Positions 43,613 to 56,699 are shown, counted from the first letter of the stretch. The stretch is DNA of 64,000 nt from Tetmemena sp. SeJ-2015 (GCA_027382625.1 JAJKFJ010022148.1:1-64000); one strand, 5' to 3'. The notes: generated by a model not told the origin, from the letters alone. Program-made: numbers and translations.

Positions 43613-44948
43613 TCATTTCTTGAAGGCGAGCTTCGTGGCTTCGAATATTTTCTTGAGGCCCTCTTTGAACTTATCTATGTTGTGGTTTATTAGGTGCTGC
43701 TTGTGGAACTCACGCTCGTTAATCAGACACACCAGGGCAAGGCACTTGTCTACCTCTCTCAGATAAAGCACCACCTTCTCCTCGTTACCACCTGCGTGGT
43801 TAAGTTTGATTATACTCGAGGACTCCTTGTCAAAGCGAGTGGGCTCATCTTAAATCCTAACAAGCAAAGTCAGAACAAAAATTAAAGCAGAAACGAGGAA
43901 GTGACACTCTATGGTTAAGTATAGATAAGACTTACGCATAGATGCAAGAGACATCAATTAGGACATCGATGAGCTCAGAACAGATTTCATAGTGCTTCAT
44001 CTCCACAGGGTTGCTGTCAGTGGCAATGTAGATCTTGCTGATCACATCAAACAGGAAAGCCTTGTCGATCTTTGAGTTGCTGATCAAGTTGTCAATGAGA
44101 GTGGAGATGTAGCCCACTGATAAAGAGAATATATACTTGATGGGAGCAGCTTCTGAATAACCTTGGAGAGGGCTTCATAGATGGTGTGGTCGTAAATGCT
44201 AGTCAGATAGTAAGGAGGGTTCAAAATATATCATGTTTAATGCGATTGTTGATTCATCTGCATGTTGTAGTCGAGGAGGAGTGACTTCATGAGTTCCTGG
44301 ATGTCGTTGAGGCAGTCCATCTTCTGGTCCTCCGACACAAACATGTCAGTGATAATAATATATTATTATAAATTCTATTTATCAGTGTCAACTTTGTGGA
44401 TGAAGACCTCGTAGGAGATGTCTGGGTTGATGGTGCTGGCCATCTTCATGAGGTCCCTGAGACGAGTGCAAGGCATCTCATACTCCTGCTGCTGAGCGTC
44501 AATCACGTAAATGAGTGAGCCACAATAAAAAAGCAATGTAATTTGATGTTGACAATTCTTAAGTGCCTGTACATCAGCTGCATTAGTGTCCTTGAACTCG
44601 TAGTTGCCTGGGTAGTCCTTGATGGTGAACTGAATGAATTGGTTGTTGTCGATTTCTAAACAAGTAATTAATTATTTTAATGGACTTGAGGCAAAGATAG
44701 AAGAGTGAATGTGATTTATTGATTATGTATTTAGGATGGGTAGTGGGTGGACTTACAACTCTGTTCCATCTTGGTGGTGGGGGTGAGGAAGAAGGTCTCG
44801 TGGGGAGATATCTTTTAGAACACGACGCGCTGGATGGAAGTCTTTCCAGATCTACAAGAATAAGCAGTGAATAAATAATTGGTATGAGTAGTATTCGTGA
44901 TTAGAATTGTTTATCTTACTTGGGCGCTCCGAGTAGGATTATATCCAT
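43613..44948 (-). CDS. RagC/D-type small GTPase
   Basis: ATG 44946-44948 to TGA 43613-43615. Exon 1 encodes [10 protein letters not shown]; after intron 44852-44919 it completes the P-loop GAPKSGKTS. Then [20 protein letters not shown]; intron 44656-44756; [20 protein letters not shown] with the G3 motif [37 protein letters not shown] with the G4-like [24 protein letters not shown]; and the C-terminal Rag domain ([20 protein letters not shown], intron 43857-43935, then [20 protein letters not shown]). Four IESs interrupt it. Rag C/D proteins pair with Rag A/B on the lysosome and recruit TORC1 when amino acids are available. The sequence follows RagC/D (YVIDAQ, IHKVD) rather than RagA/B. Confidence 0.93.
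44118..44137 (-). other. IES in Rag gene, pointer ATCA (coding strand)
   Basis: TGAT at 44118-44121 and 44138-44141 on the plus strand. 20 bp removed joins QKLLPS to [10 protein letters not shown]. Confidence 0.85.
44220..44252 (-). other. IES in Rag gene, pointer TGAA (coding strand)
   Basis: TTCA at 44220-44223 and 44253-44256 on the plus strand. 33 bp removed joins DYNMQMN to [10 protein letters not shown] and deletes an in-frame TGA. Confidence 0.88.
44346..44381 (-). other. IES in Rag gene, pointer CACTGA (coding strand)
   Basis: TCAGTG at 44346-44351 and 44382-44387 on the plus strand. 36 bp removed joins FIHKVDTD to MFVSEDQK, matching the spacing of the family. Confidence 0.85.
44522..44551 (-). 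other. IES in Rag gene, pointer ATTGT (coding strand)
   Basis: ACAAT at 44522-44526 and 44552-44556 on the plus strand. 30 bp removed joins DVQALKNC to [10 protein letters not shown]. Both states are in frame, but only the excised one fits the family alignment. Confidence 0.82.
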
Positions 44949-45253
44949 TTTGATAATTATTTAATGTATTTATTATCCTCACAATTCAAAATGCTTTTAA
45001 AAGTAAATATAATTTAATGTCAATAAAGATCCATCATGAAAATTATTCAGCTCATCTTAAAAAATAAAATTTGCGAAATATAATATTTATACATTTTTGT
45101 AGCAGAAATAAAGTTAGCACAAAGATAATTTTACTTTGCGTGTAAATTTTAAATATAGTCAATCTATATTAAATTCTTTTTGATAATTTATTCTCTCTCT
45201 CTTCATCTTTATCTAATTTGAATAAAAAGTTAAATTTAAATAGATTTCTCAAA

Positions 45254-47043
45254 ATGGAAGGAGCAGAGAACAAACATTATAAAGACAATCAACTAAGTGA
45301 TTGTATTTATTTTAAATTATTTTTTCTGATCATGAATAAACTGACCAGCAGCATTTCAAAAAGTTAAATCACGGAATTATGAAAGTGTAAGGGATTAATA
45401 ACTAAGCACCAATCCAAAAAGGCCAAAAGATTATACCGCTAAGTCATTTCAAATCAGTTTAAATTGGAGACTTAGAAGTCGTTGACAATCTTTAATAAAT
45501 AATTATTGTTCTTATATTTATATCTTTTGGAGTTCCCATACTCAAATCTACAGTAGTAATTTGGAAAATTAGAACGCCAAACCTCAGCCAGCAAGCACTA
45601 ACACCATCAGTAGCAGTAGTAACCCACTGACTAGTACCTCAAAAAGATTAACAAGGTCTAAAAGAGGAGCCAGCTGTCCACCTTCTCTTCCGATTTTTAG
45701 AACTATCCATCGCTCCTCCATCATCGAAAGCAGACTCTAGACCAGCGAGTGTAGTCAAAAGATGAATTTGCTAAAATAAAACCGAGTGAATAATAAGATA
45801 ACCAGCTTACTAAAAAGAAAGCAGGCTAGAAATAATAAGTCATCAGAAATTAAGAAGAATAATTAGAGAGTAATTAAGAAAAGGAATCGCATTTAGCAAA
45901 CGTAGATGAGCCTGCTGTAAGTAAGAGAAGCATCCTCACTCACCACCAATAATCCTACCAGGCTAGTCACTTTAACAAATACCTGTCTTATATGATAGTC
46001 ATTCATTTTAACTTTGAGTAGAAGCTTACCGAGAGAAGGAAGAGGACTTACAAAATTTTAAAACAGTTTGATTAGGAGCTAGCTGACCAGGTTATTTTAA
46101 AAGTCTTATATTTCTATGCTTCTTATTTTCAAAGACGATATCTAAGAGAAGAGATACAGAGCTGGTGTTTATGATCATAACTCCATGGACAGCCCTAACT
46201 AAATATTCTAAAGACTTGTGGATGCAAGTATAGTAATTCAGAAACATTTCAGAGCTTGGAAGGCACGACAGCTCTACTCAGACCTGATGTATGAAAAGCT
46301 CAACCTCATTTAAATGAAATCTATATTAATTATTATTCTTGTTTTAACGCAATGCACTTGCAATAAGAAAAGGACAATGAGGATTTCATGGAGCGACTGC
46401 ATCTGCGAGAGGAAACAGAAAAGCTTCAGAGATAGATAGATGAGAAGAATATAATAGCAATTGTTATAAATGTGAAGAGCATTCCATTATATATATTAAT
46501 ATGTACATGATGTATCAACTAAGCAAAAAGGAGCAAGCAGCTAGGAAAATTCAACAAAGGTACAGAATATACTCCAGAGGCATGCAAATTAAAGTAAAAA
46601 GTATTAGGTTCTTTTATTGTTAACAAATCAAGACTAAAAATGCTCTTGCAAGAATCTCAACAGTCAATTGCTAACCCAATGAAGTTGAAAACTCTCACAC
46701 AAACATGAGAGACATACAAGAGTATACTGAAGCAGACATATCTATCAACTAGAGTAAAAAAGCTTAGAGCAAGTAAAACAGATGCCCAAGAAGTGCCAGT
46801 GGAAAGCCATCCACATAGAGAGTGGGAGGTAGGGGTCTGTTGGACTCCAGACTAAAGCAACTTCAAATAGAGACCATGAACCAAAGTATGATAGACCAGC
46901 CTTTTTAGAATAAAGAGGGAGGTGCAAATCTAAATGGCTCCTAGGAACCTAGAATCATCAGTGGCAAGTTTTAAAGCTCCCACACTCCACTAGACTTATC
47001 TTAAATTAAAAGCTTTTTTCTTTATCAGGTAGATTCAATTTGA
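45254..47043 (+). CDS. IQ-motif, Gln-rich protein
   Basis: A candidate ATG at 45254 (MEGAENKHYKDNQLS) is followed by an unresolved AT-rich gap. From about 45540 a frame opens: QQQFGKLERQTSASKHQHHQ, TFSSDFQNYPSLLHHRKQTL, QKLTERRKRTYKILKQFDQE. After another unresolved junction near 46170-46210 it reads ASIVIQKHFRAWKARQLYSD, an IQ motif. Then an IES (46311-46363) and EKDNEDFMERLHLREETEKL, a second IQ-like unit ARKIQQRYRIYSRGMQIKVK, and a Ser/Asn-rich tail to TGA 47041-47043. IQ motifs bind calmodulin or related light chains, so a calcium-linked cytoskeletal role is plausible. In-frame TAA/TAG are frequent. Confidence 0.65.
46311..46363 (+). other. Probable IES, pointer TAA
   Basis: 53 bp, TAA repeated at 46364-46366. 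Joins YEKLNLIQ to EKDNEDFMERL in frame. Confidence 0.6.
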
Positions 47044-47136
47044 AAGGAAAGAATCTTAACAACTCTTTCTAATAGTACAGTATAGAGGTTAATTGCGTAA
47101 GTGGTATAAATTAATTCAGGAAGTCTCCCCTTGGAA

Positions 47137-47219
47137 AAAACAGTCCACCTCGTTGTGGAGGCCATAGGCTGTAGTAGTAGTATTAGGGGTATAGGGTTTG
47201 TAACGAGGTGGACTGTTTT
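47137..47219. repeat. Hairpin head of GC-rich element: 18-bp stem, TAG-rich loop
   Basis: AAAACAGTCCACCTCGTT (47137-47154) is repeated inverted at 47202-47219, enclosing GTAGTAGTAGTATTAGG. The layout matches 13024-13106: stem, TAG tract, then the element ORF, but the stem sequence differs. Confidence 0.75.
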
Positions 47220-47310
47220 CTTGATCATAGCCGCCAGCCACCCTTGCGATTGATCTGATTAATATCGACCACCCCCTGTTAAATATTAAATGATCACTAT
47301 TTAATTAAAG

Positions 47311-47748
47311 ATGCGGACCGCCGCCAGGCCAAGCCCACCGAGCCAGCCACCAGTGTTCTGCCTGCCACCACTGAGCCCGTCTACACTTCGGGAGCTTCGC
47401 CACGACTTCTAAACGAGGCAGGTCGCCCGCTCCGAACAGCTGACGTAGTCTAGTGGCCCACTGCTCACCTCCAGTCGCATTCAGAAGTCTAATCTCTCCA
47501 TCGGTAGTCAAGTCAAAAGCAATGCCTAGCTCATCCCTTGGGACCCTCTGGCCCAGCTCCACGTCAACCGCTACCACTCCACCCTAGTCCTCGACGACCG
47601 CAACCCCTTCAGCAAGCATGAGATCATTATCCATGGGCCGACGTTTGAGCAGCGACAGCGCCAGCAGCTAATTGAAGGGCTGGCAAAGATTCTCATGAAG
47701 CCGGCAAAAGATGATGGGCTCTGCGCCGAGAAACCCACTCACTTCTGA
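47311..47748 (+). CDS. Element ORF, 145 aa, truncated relative of 11987-12955
   Basis: From ATG 47311 one frame runs to TGA 47746-47748, with TAG as Gln: MRTAARPSPPSQPPVFCLPP at the start, LRELRHDFQTRQVARSEQLT, then NRYHSTLVLDDRNPFSKHEI and FEQRQRQQLIEGLAKILMK. The last two thirds align with the minus-strand ORF at 12 kb. The first ~35 residues align better in another frame (KDADRRQAKPTEPATSV), so one indel separates the copies. Here a TGA ends the frame about 190 residues earlier than in the 12-kb copy. No domain recognised. Confidence 0.55.
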
Positions 47749-48144
47749 GAGTGTGAGAGCGTACAGCACGCTTCTACATAGATCTACCCTCAACCTCATG
47801 CAAAGGTCAAACTAAAATCCTCCTCGCTAACGATACTTCTTCACCCCACCGCTGGCCTACCACATAGAAGGGCCTGCGTCGTCGCCACTGCTTTAAAGGA
47901 TGGAGATCAGAATGCACCCACCTGCACTGCCGGACCCACCCTGAAAATTGAAAAGTCTCAACTCGATAACGCCTCACAAAAAGTATCAACCTACTCTAGG
48001 GATAGAATCGCACTGCTAGGACGCCAGGCATGTCTTTGGTCCAGCCAAATGAAGCAACGATAGCAAGCACTCACATTCACTTGCCACTCCACGCAGAAGA
48101 AAAAAGAGAGCAAGCATGAATCATAGCTATCGCAACTTGATTGA

Positions 48145-48837
48145 GTACACTACCAAATTAAGTGCGTATCCGGGGCAGCACTCAGACCTCTCCCTCGAAA
48201 CACATTGAAGCAGCAGCGAGTGGAGCCTAGGGCAGCAGAGACAGGCTTCTCCGCTGCCGGCTACCTTGACTCTCTGAGGGATCTTGAAGTGGACGACGAA
48301 GCGGAGCTCATAGAGTCAGCCAGCTACGGCCCTTACATCTTGACTGAGCATGACCTGACCTCGAGGGAAGCCCTGGCTGTTGGCGCTGCACTGAGCGAAT
48401 GCTAGGGAGCGTTTGATAAGTTCAAGCTCCTCAAGAGTAGACTCAAATCGATTCGAGCAACTCTCAAGGCCAAGTGCACAAATGCACCCCCTCCCCTTCA
48501 CACTGAGTCTGAAAATTTAAAGAAGGAGATGAGGATCGCCTATAAGAAGATCTACAACAAGCGATACTATATGCTGCAACTTGTGGTAGAGAGCGTCCTC
48601 TCCCGTACTCCATAACTGAGTGCGAGCTAAGTGTACAGGTTTGATGGCACATTTATGGACTTGGAGACGGATTCCATACCTGCTAAGTTGCGCTCTGTCA
48701 AGATGAAATTCAGGGCGCTCATTAATCCAGGAGATCCAGACGACTTGCAGGGAAGAGTTCAGAGGATCTACCAGGACGCCGTCCAAGTCTTGGCCACGAG
48801 AAGATGCCAAGCGCTATCGGATATATTCCGCTCGTGA
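48145..48837 (+). CDS. Element ORF, unknown function
   Basis: Open from the codon after a TGA at 48142 to TGA 48835-48837, with TAG/TAA as Gln. It contains ESASYGPYILTEHDLTSREA, LKKEMRIAYKKIYNKRYYML and DDLQGRVQRIYQDAVQVLAT. No ATG lies near the front; the real start is probably an upstream exon or lost. GC-rich codon use like the other element ORFs. It may be the second protein of the element that starts at 47137. No domain recognised. Confidence 0.5.
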
Positions 48838-48973
48838 GAAAATCTGCGCAGACAAGTCACACGCCGGAGTCGTCCATCTACAGCATAAAAATAACTGATA
48901 ACCTGCAAGATGAACAGGCCAGCGCAGGAGTCAAGTATCTCTACAATATAGATCCGCAAGAGGGACGCAATTC

Positions 48974-50400
<1,427 letters not shown>

Positions 50401-50548
50401 ATTAGACCTCTCAATAGGCAGGTAAGCTGATGGAGAAGCTAACTAACTCAAAAATATAATTGGCAGCATCAATAAGAGACTTAGGTCTCGAAAAAAGTTT
50501 ATTATAAATACTTCACATTCCATTTTTATTTAAAAGAGAGATCCACAC

Positions 50549-52277
50549 ATGTAGAATGAATAAGTCCAGAGCCAGCAGCTTTTGGAGAATTTAAACATGT
50601 CTCAATAAATGGAGAGAGACTTTGGCCTTGCTCTACCACTCACACCCCAAATGGACAACTAGCTCCTAGACTTGAATCAGTTCGCTTAAAACATGAAATC
50701 TCAACAGTCTCTCTTCAGTATGGGGACTTCATCAGGCCAGAAAGAGCAGGAGAGTAAGGTTACAAGCAGTAGAGAGGGTGGAAGCAGAGGCGATGTTGAT
50801 TCTTTGACTCTGCAAATTCATTAGAACTTGCCCTCTTCCTCTGAAGGAGAGTTCCCTAATCATTAAACCTTATAAAGCCTAAGGCAATTAAATTTAGCTT
50901 TCTATATATAGTTTAAGACTTGTCTAATCTAGACAACTCAATAAGCAACCTGTTTGATTCACTACGCCAGCCGCCTCGAATCCTCTAAAACAACTTTGAC
51001 TTAACCTAGAAACTCTAAGAAAATTTCCATTAAATCCTCTCATAGTGTGAAGATAGAATATACGTTTTTAATTTTCTTCAATTTTTTAGATTTGCAGGAC
51101 CTGGAGGATCAAGATTTGCTGGAGTAAGATTAAAGTCATCTCAGAAGTATTCAACAACAACAGAACTTTAATTCAGACAAGATGTACTTCAATTTGGGCA
51201 AAGAGCCACAAACCAATCAGAAAAGAGTTGAGAGAAGCCAGTTGAGCAAGAATGAAAGAGACATTTATGAATAGTTTCTCAGGGAAGAGAAAATTCACAA
51301 CACCAACAGTAGCAATATGTAGAGTTAGAATCTAAGACATGATAGTCAATAGGAGGAGGAAGTGGATAATTCAGAGAAACTTAATGAAAGAGATTTCCCA
51401 CTTACTTAGCTAATTAAAGAGAGAACTATCTCCTACGTGAGTATCTCAGTATAAGAGTAGTCATAAAAGGAACTCCCCCATAACCTTAATTAAGAATTTA
51501 ATCGATCTATTTAATAAGATAAAGATTTAGAGCTAGCAATAAACAGCTAGAGGATTAAGAAAAGATCCTGCAGCAGTCTGAGCTTGAAGACAGATATAGT
51601 TATTTCCTAAACCTAATTTAAAAGTACAATTAGAAAGTTGAAAAGCTGGACGACTTGCAAAAGAAAAGAGACGATTTGAGGAACAGAATTGCTTTCCATA
51701 AAAACATTTTGTAGAATTTCAGTACTATGTAAGCTTATAGAATTTATGTTCTTATGATAAGTATTTTCTTAGGGTGAAGAATACTCATTTCAGAAAGAAG
51801 AATGCACCTATTTAGAAGTCATAGCAAGTTAAGAATGCTAAAAAGTAGATTGAGAAGGCCAGGGTAGATTAAAATAGAGAACTCAATCATCAACACCACC
51901 AACAATAGCAGCAGTTATAGTATGATAAATTTAAATTTTAATATAATTTGTATGCTTTGGGCTATAAAGCGAAGCCAAAGCCCATTTAAACTGAAAAGAA
52001 GGCCTTTATTAAAGAAAGGAAATCAAATTCTAAGGAATAGAAGAGTTCTCTAGAGAGGAAAAGTGAGCATGGAGATAGCCTTACCAGACTTTAATAAAAG
52101 CAAAAGCAGAGAGTATAGCCTTCTAAAGACATGCTTATTATAGAAAACAACCAAGAATTTTAATTCAAGAACAGTATGCACTAAGGGAATCCACAAATGC
52201 AGCCAAGAGTTTCACTAAGAAAACCCAGCTTAAAGAATAAGTCATCCACAAGATAAAAATCCTAATAGATTTCTTGA
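50549..52277 (+). CDS. Gln-rich coiled-coil protein
   Basis: A candidate start at ATG 50549 (MQNEQVQSQQLLENLNMSQQ) opens a frame with FGLALPLTPQMDNQLLDLNQ and a Ser/Gly-rich stretch. After AT-rich interruptions it continues LEDQDLLEQDQSHLRSIQQQ, KMYFNLGKEPQTNQKRVERS, EDQEKILQQSELEDRYSYFL, KYNQKVEKLDDLQKKRDDLR (coiled coil), NAKKQIEKARVDQNRELNHQ and a basic tail SLRKPSLKNKSSTRQKSQQ, to TGA 52275-52277. Several junctions (about 50900-51090, 51430-51540, 51730-51780) are unresolved introns or IESs. No catalytic domain. Confidence 0.6.
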
Positions 52278-52367
52278 TTAAACACATTCATTATTTCTTT
52301 TTAAATTCATGATCATGAACTTGATTTGAAAGAGATAAATCATTATAATTCCACAGATATACGAAAA

Positions 52368-54056
52368 TCACTTTAGTTGTGAGCCAATATTTACAATCTA
52401 TTGTCTGACTATCTCCTCTTCATACTCTTTTTTTAGTTGCTCCTCATCGAACTCAATTATCATCTCCTCTCCTAATTTAGCCTCCTTGAATAGTTTCTTG
52501 TTATTTATTTAGCCATTCTTGCTGAAGTCATGAGCAATATAACTTAATACAATATGTTTTTAATGATGAGGATAGAACCTTGAGCAAGCCTTTGCGCTTT
52601 CGAATATGCCTATCTCTTTATAAGCCTTAGTAATAAGTTCTGAGCAAAAGAACTGTCTCTTATCCAAGTCTCCCTTAGTCGACGTAGTAGACTGAGTTCT
52701 TTCGCCCTCAGTGGATAAAGTTTCTTGCGGCTGATTGATGCTGCTTAATTGGGCCTTCTCATCCTAAAGCTGCAGCGATTTAGACTTCATTATCTTTTGA
52801 GTTTTGCGCTGAAATAGAAGCTTCTTCAGGGAAATCAACATTAAATATATTGACTATTTAGGGGAATGAATATTTCTTAAATTTTCTGTTTAATTGAATG
52901 CTGAACTTATTTCCGACTACTGTCCTGATAAATTACTCCAAAGCTTGCAGGAAGGATTCGTCCCTCTCGCAGTACAGGTGCCTGAAAACGATACTCGAGT
53001 AGATTTAGTTTTTGAAGATGCGGAAGCGACTCCATCGAGTCACCTATACTCCGAGGGTCGAGGTGGCGTCCAAGAAGAACAACTCATCACGTTCTTACTC
53101 AAACTTTAGAATCATACCCACATGATCTACGCAGATAAATGAGAATTTATAACTAAACATACCAAACTTGCTCTGAGTGAATAAAAGAGAATAATATTTA
53201 ATAAATTTAAGTGAAACCTCTAGTGATCATAGAACCAAAGTTATTTCCTCTGAAAAGGATGATGTCACCTATGTCAGCCTGCCGTAGGAAATCTTACTCC
53301 TCGATTCTATCAAACTATTAGTTAGTTACTAACCGAAACAAAATATATGCTTTGTGATGACGAAATGAATTAAGTTGTGTAATAAAGTTAATTTAACTTA
53401 CACGCCATGATTTAAGCGGACTAACTTTCTCATCAATTTTAAGTTTTAAAGTGTATCCTTATGAGCTCTCGATGTTTCTAATTATTCGGAAGACCCATGT
53501 GTTATAATCATCGTGGTTTTTACATCTAAACTCGAAGACTCTCGATACTCCATTCAACCGCAAACTATAAAACTTTATTATTACACAAAGCCAGAAAGGA
53601 TATGAGTTAATGACTTACTCAAATTGTAACTTATCCGGCCTGTGCTCAAGATAGCACTGAACTTGGTCAAAGTTGATGACGCCTTTGGCGCTATCCATTT
53701 AACTTTTACTCTTGTAGTAGTAGAGTCTCCTGTTCTTCAGAACAAAGTAGCGATTCTGCAAGACAAAGGTTAATGTGCACATGATAAGATTTGTAGGAAT
53801 AAAGAGCAAATCAAACTGAGTAGCTTACCTGCCATCCGACGAATAAATTTGGAGATTTCTTATCCAAATATCCTTCAAAGCAGTCCGTATCTGGTATCAA
53901 ATCGCTCTTCACCATTCGACTTAATCGACTCTTTGTCTCAAAACTGCTCCATTAAAAAAAGAAAAATCTTTATGAACGAATTGCTCGAATGGTCTCTGCT
54001 CATGCTAAAATCTAGGAACAGTCCCTTGGGCGGTTAGTTTGGCCCATGTTACCCAT
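52368..54056 (-). CDS. PH domain plus permuted papain-like amidase (YiiX type)
   Basis: ATG 54054-54056 starts MGNMGQTNRPRDCSQ, an N-myristoylation-type sequence. A 7-bp repeat-bounded segment (TAG, 54008-54014) shifts the frame to HEQRPFEQFVHKDFSFF. Then comes a PH domain: DCFEGYLDKKSPNLFVGWQ, intron 53756-53828, NRYFVLKNRRLYYYKSKSQ, intron 53565-53618, VSRVFEFRCKNHDDYNTWVF with the diagnostic Trp. After another intron: ADIGDIILFRGNNFGSMITR, DHVGMILKFEQERDELFFLD with the catalytic-type His, and FCSELITKAYKEIGIFES with the Cys, ending at TGA 52368-52370. The His-before-Cys order is that of permuted papain (YiiX/YebB-like) enzymes, which cleave amide or thioester bonds of lipids or peptides. 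Predicted membrane-associated. Confidence 0.75.
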
Positions 54057-54087
54057 TTTCTGCTTCACCTTGCTTTATTATATATTC

Positions 54088-54541
54088 TCATCTTCTATAT
54101 GTAATATTTATTTGCATAAGAGTGGGATTCCTATGGTAATTCTGGTCATATAAGAAATTCTGATTGAAGAACTCATCATCATCTGCACTTTCCATTCCAT
54201 TCAGGAAAGTGCACTGATAGGCCTTGTCAAAAACTTCTTCAAATTCATCATCTATACCATTTTAAAGTTAACACTTGCTCTAAATTATAGTAGTGGGAGG
54301 AGTGTAATTCTGTTTACTGATTTAAATTGAAGTCAAGAACAATCTCTCTTATGAAGAGATTCAAGGTATAAGTAAAACTCTCGTCGATGAGAATTATTAT
54401 GAAGGGAGGTGGGTTCATATACTGATTTTTACCTTGGATAAGTAGCGTATTGCTGGTGCTCCTATATTCTTCATTCGAGTCCTCCACGATTGTAGGCATA
54501 GGGTCGCGATGCTTTTTGTAAAATTCCAAATAAGACTCCAT
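54088..54541 (-). CDS. Small acidic protein, unknown
   Basis: ATG 54539-54541 opens MESYLEFYKKHRDPMPTIVE and continues DSNEEYRSTSNTLLIQGKNQ. Removing 54324-54428 (9-bp pointer) joins in frame to QTELHSSHYYNLEQ. After one unresolved junction near 54255 it reads DDEFEEVFDKAYQCTFLNGM and SADDDEFFNQNFLYDQNYHR to TGA 54088-54090. The hydrophobic stretch that would follow GKNQ in the unspliced frame (PPPFIIILIDESFTYTLNLF) is inside the IES and not part of the protein. It ends 32 bp before the start of the PH/amidase gene, so the two could be one gene; separate genes seems more likely. Confidence 0.55.
54324..54428 (-). other. IES, pointer AAATCAGTA (coding strand)
   Basis: TACTGATTT at 54315-54323 and 54420-54428 on the plus strand. 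Removing 105 bp keeps the frame (GKNQ to QTELHSS). Confidence 0.8.
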
Positions 54542-55103
54542 TCAAAAAATAAAACTCATAATCTAATAAAGGATATATATCATTATCTTTCTGTTTAACT
54601 GGTTTTATATACTTTCAATTTCTAATTAAAATTTTATAAGCACCTCCTCCCTTTAAGAATCTGATGCTAATCTTCTCATCATAAAGACTAATATTGACTA
54701 AACTCATAGCAAAGAAGAGTTAAATAAATATTTTTGAAAGATTTTTAACAAAATTCCTTTTAAATTTACTACAGAAACAAAAAATTACCTGAAAAAATAA
54801 AGCTAGTTAATCTACATTTTAGATATTAATTCTTTATGGAAAATTACAATTATTTTTAAGTAAATTATCACCATTTGTTTAAGCAATACTACTTGTGAGA
54901 AATAATTTTAGGTTTGCAAAATATAAGGCTTGGAATTATGTTGATGCAGACTTTTTAGATTTGCATCATTAGGAATTAGTTAAGGCAAAAACATCGGAGA
55001 GTAATATCATCATTCTGAAAACTAAAACCAGCATATGCTACGTCCTAAGTATCTGAGCGATAAAGAATATGATATAATTTTACTTACCTTAGATGGCAAG
55101 ATC

Positions 55104-55550
55104 TCAAGTTTAATCTTCAACTGGTAGAGTCCTCAGCTGAGAGAGAGCCTTAACTTTATCAATCCACATTTTTATAGATGATACCCTGCTCTGCCTTAAC
55201 CTGAGAGTCGATTTCAGCATCAGGGTTACCTTCCTCTATTTTCCACAGCGATGAATCAGCACTGTCCTGTGCTTAAATAATATTTAATGATTAATTTTAA
55301 TAAGTGTGCCACATCCTTAGAGTCACTGTTCAGATCCTCTTACTGGAGTGACTGAGTTTAAATCTTTAAATTCTCAGTAATCTTTGAGGCAGTATCAGCT
55401 TCTAAAGTACAAGACGTACTATTTTGAATAGTTTAAAAAAGATGAGGCACCACTCCCTCAGTCGATATGGATTCCTTGGTCTCTTCAGGCTTGACGATTG
55501 TGGTTGTCGGTCCTGAAGATTCTGAAGCCTTGAATCTCTTAGACAGCAGG
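55104..55550 (-). CDS. C-terminal part of an acidic Ser/Thr-rich protein
   Basis: Minus-strand blocks read LLSKRFKASESSGPTTTIVK, PEETKESISTEGVVPHLFQT, DTASKITENLKIQTQSLQQE, then AQDSADSSLWKIEEGNPDAE and IDSQVKAEQGIIYKNVD, and finally IDKVKALSQLRTLPVEDQT before TGA 55104-55106. Junctions at about 55265-55310 and 55155-55165 need an intron or IES. The upstream start is not found. No domain recognised. Confidence 0.55.
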
Positions 55551-55819
55551 TTCTATTTTAGATTCATCCTTATCGGGATTATACTTCAAATTAGACTGCT
55601 GTTAGGTTTAAATTTAAATAATAATAGTAACAAATTATTTTTAACTCAAGATATTTATAAAAGAATAGAAAGATTATTATATTTTGGCATGAGTCTACTT
55701 ACTCCCATCATGATTGAATTTTTCATTAGAAGCTATGAAGCTTTGATAAAAATTATTTATAAGGTCTCAAATATTTTACCTGATGGAACTTTTAATATAG
55801 CTGAAGGATTAAATTAAAA

Positions 55820-56335
55820 ATAATATTCCTGCATAAAATTCGACAACAACTGTTAAGATATTTTATAAGAGTCATTTATTAATTAACATTATTTTACTAT
55901 GCATTAAATTTCATCTATATCAGAGGTTCTCAAGACCTCCACTTGCTCTTGGGAAGGATGAGGGTCACGATTTAAATTAGTTTTTAGGGTGGATGCTTTT
56001 GTTGCATGCAAATTCTAATTTTTATTTTAACATGATTTTCATTTTAATGTAAAAATTTATTTCTTTCTTGAATTCAATAGATAAATACATTTTGAAAATT
56101 TTATCCTAAAAGGAACTTTGATTAAAACCTTCTTTAGAAGAAAAAAAAACATTTTAAGGAGTTATTATTCTTAATTATTTATTATTTAGGAGCACATTTA
56201 CAGATCTTCTATATAATTTTAATATGAAATTCTCTTTAGATAAAATTTCAAATAATATTTTTATTTGCTCTGCTTGCCTTTTTAAGGTAATTTATTTTGA
56301 GAATTATTATGTATGATTAAAAAAATTAAACAAAT
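55820..56335. other. AT-rich, nothing identified
   Basis: No supported gene or repeat. Confidence 0.45.
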
Positions 56336-56339
56336 AATT

Positions 56340-56690
56340 TCTAAAATAAAAATTTGGCTGTCTAAGAAACTTGACGACGATTAAAACTTGAATGTAGTTC
56401 GAGAATTAAGTAGAGTCCAATAATAAAATTATCCTTGAAAAATTGATTAAACTTTCTATTATAGAAAAACTCCTCCCCTAGTTTTGGTGAAGGCTCTGAA
56501 TGAGAATTGCAGATTGTTAAACTGACTGCAATCTGGGGAGTGTGTGATAGAGCTCCAAACGTTTTCAAGTTTCTAGAACAATCCTCTATCACCATCATAT
56601 ATCTTATCAAGGAAGAGTTCCTAAGCTTTGAGGAGGATTAGCAACTCCTTCATCAGGATGTGTTGATCCTGACTAAATTAGTATTTTGAG
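56340..56690 (-). CDS. Exon or MDS of an unknown protein
   Basis: Minus-strand frame QDQHILMKELLILLKAQELF, LDKIYDGDRGLFQKLENVWS, FNNLQFSFRAFTKTRGGVFL with TAG as Gln; it stays open past 56380. An AATTTAG acceptor lies just upstream of the first residues. A different frame also gives an 82-residue ORF here, but it is less protein-like. No flanking exons were found within 300 bp; it could be one piece of a dispersed or scrambled gene. Confidence 0.4.
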
Positions 56691-56699
56691 TCTTCTTTG

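Noticed and set aside
54314..54430. Hydrophobic segment PPPFIIILIDESFTYTLNLF as a membrane helix
   Set aside because: It lies between two AAATCAGTA pointers and is removed with the IES.
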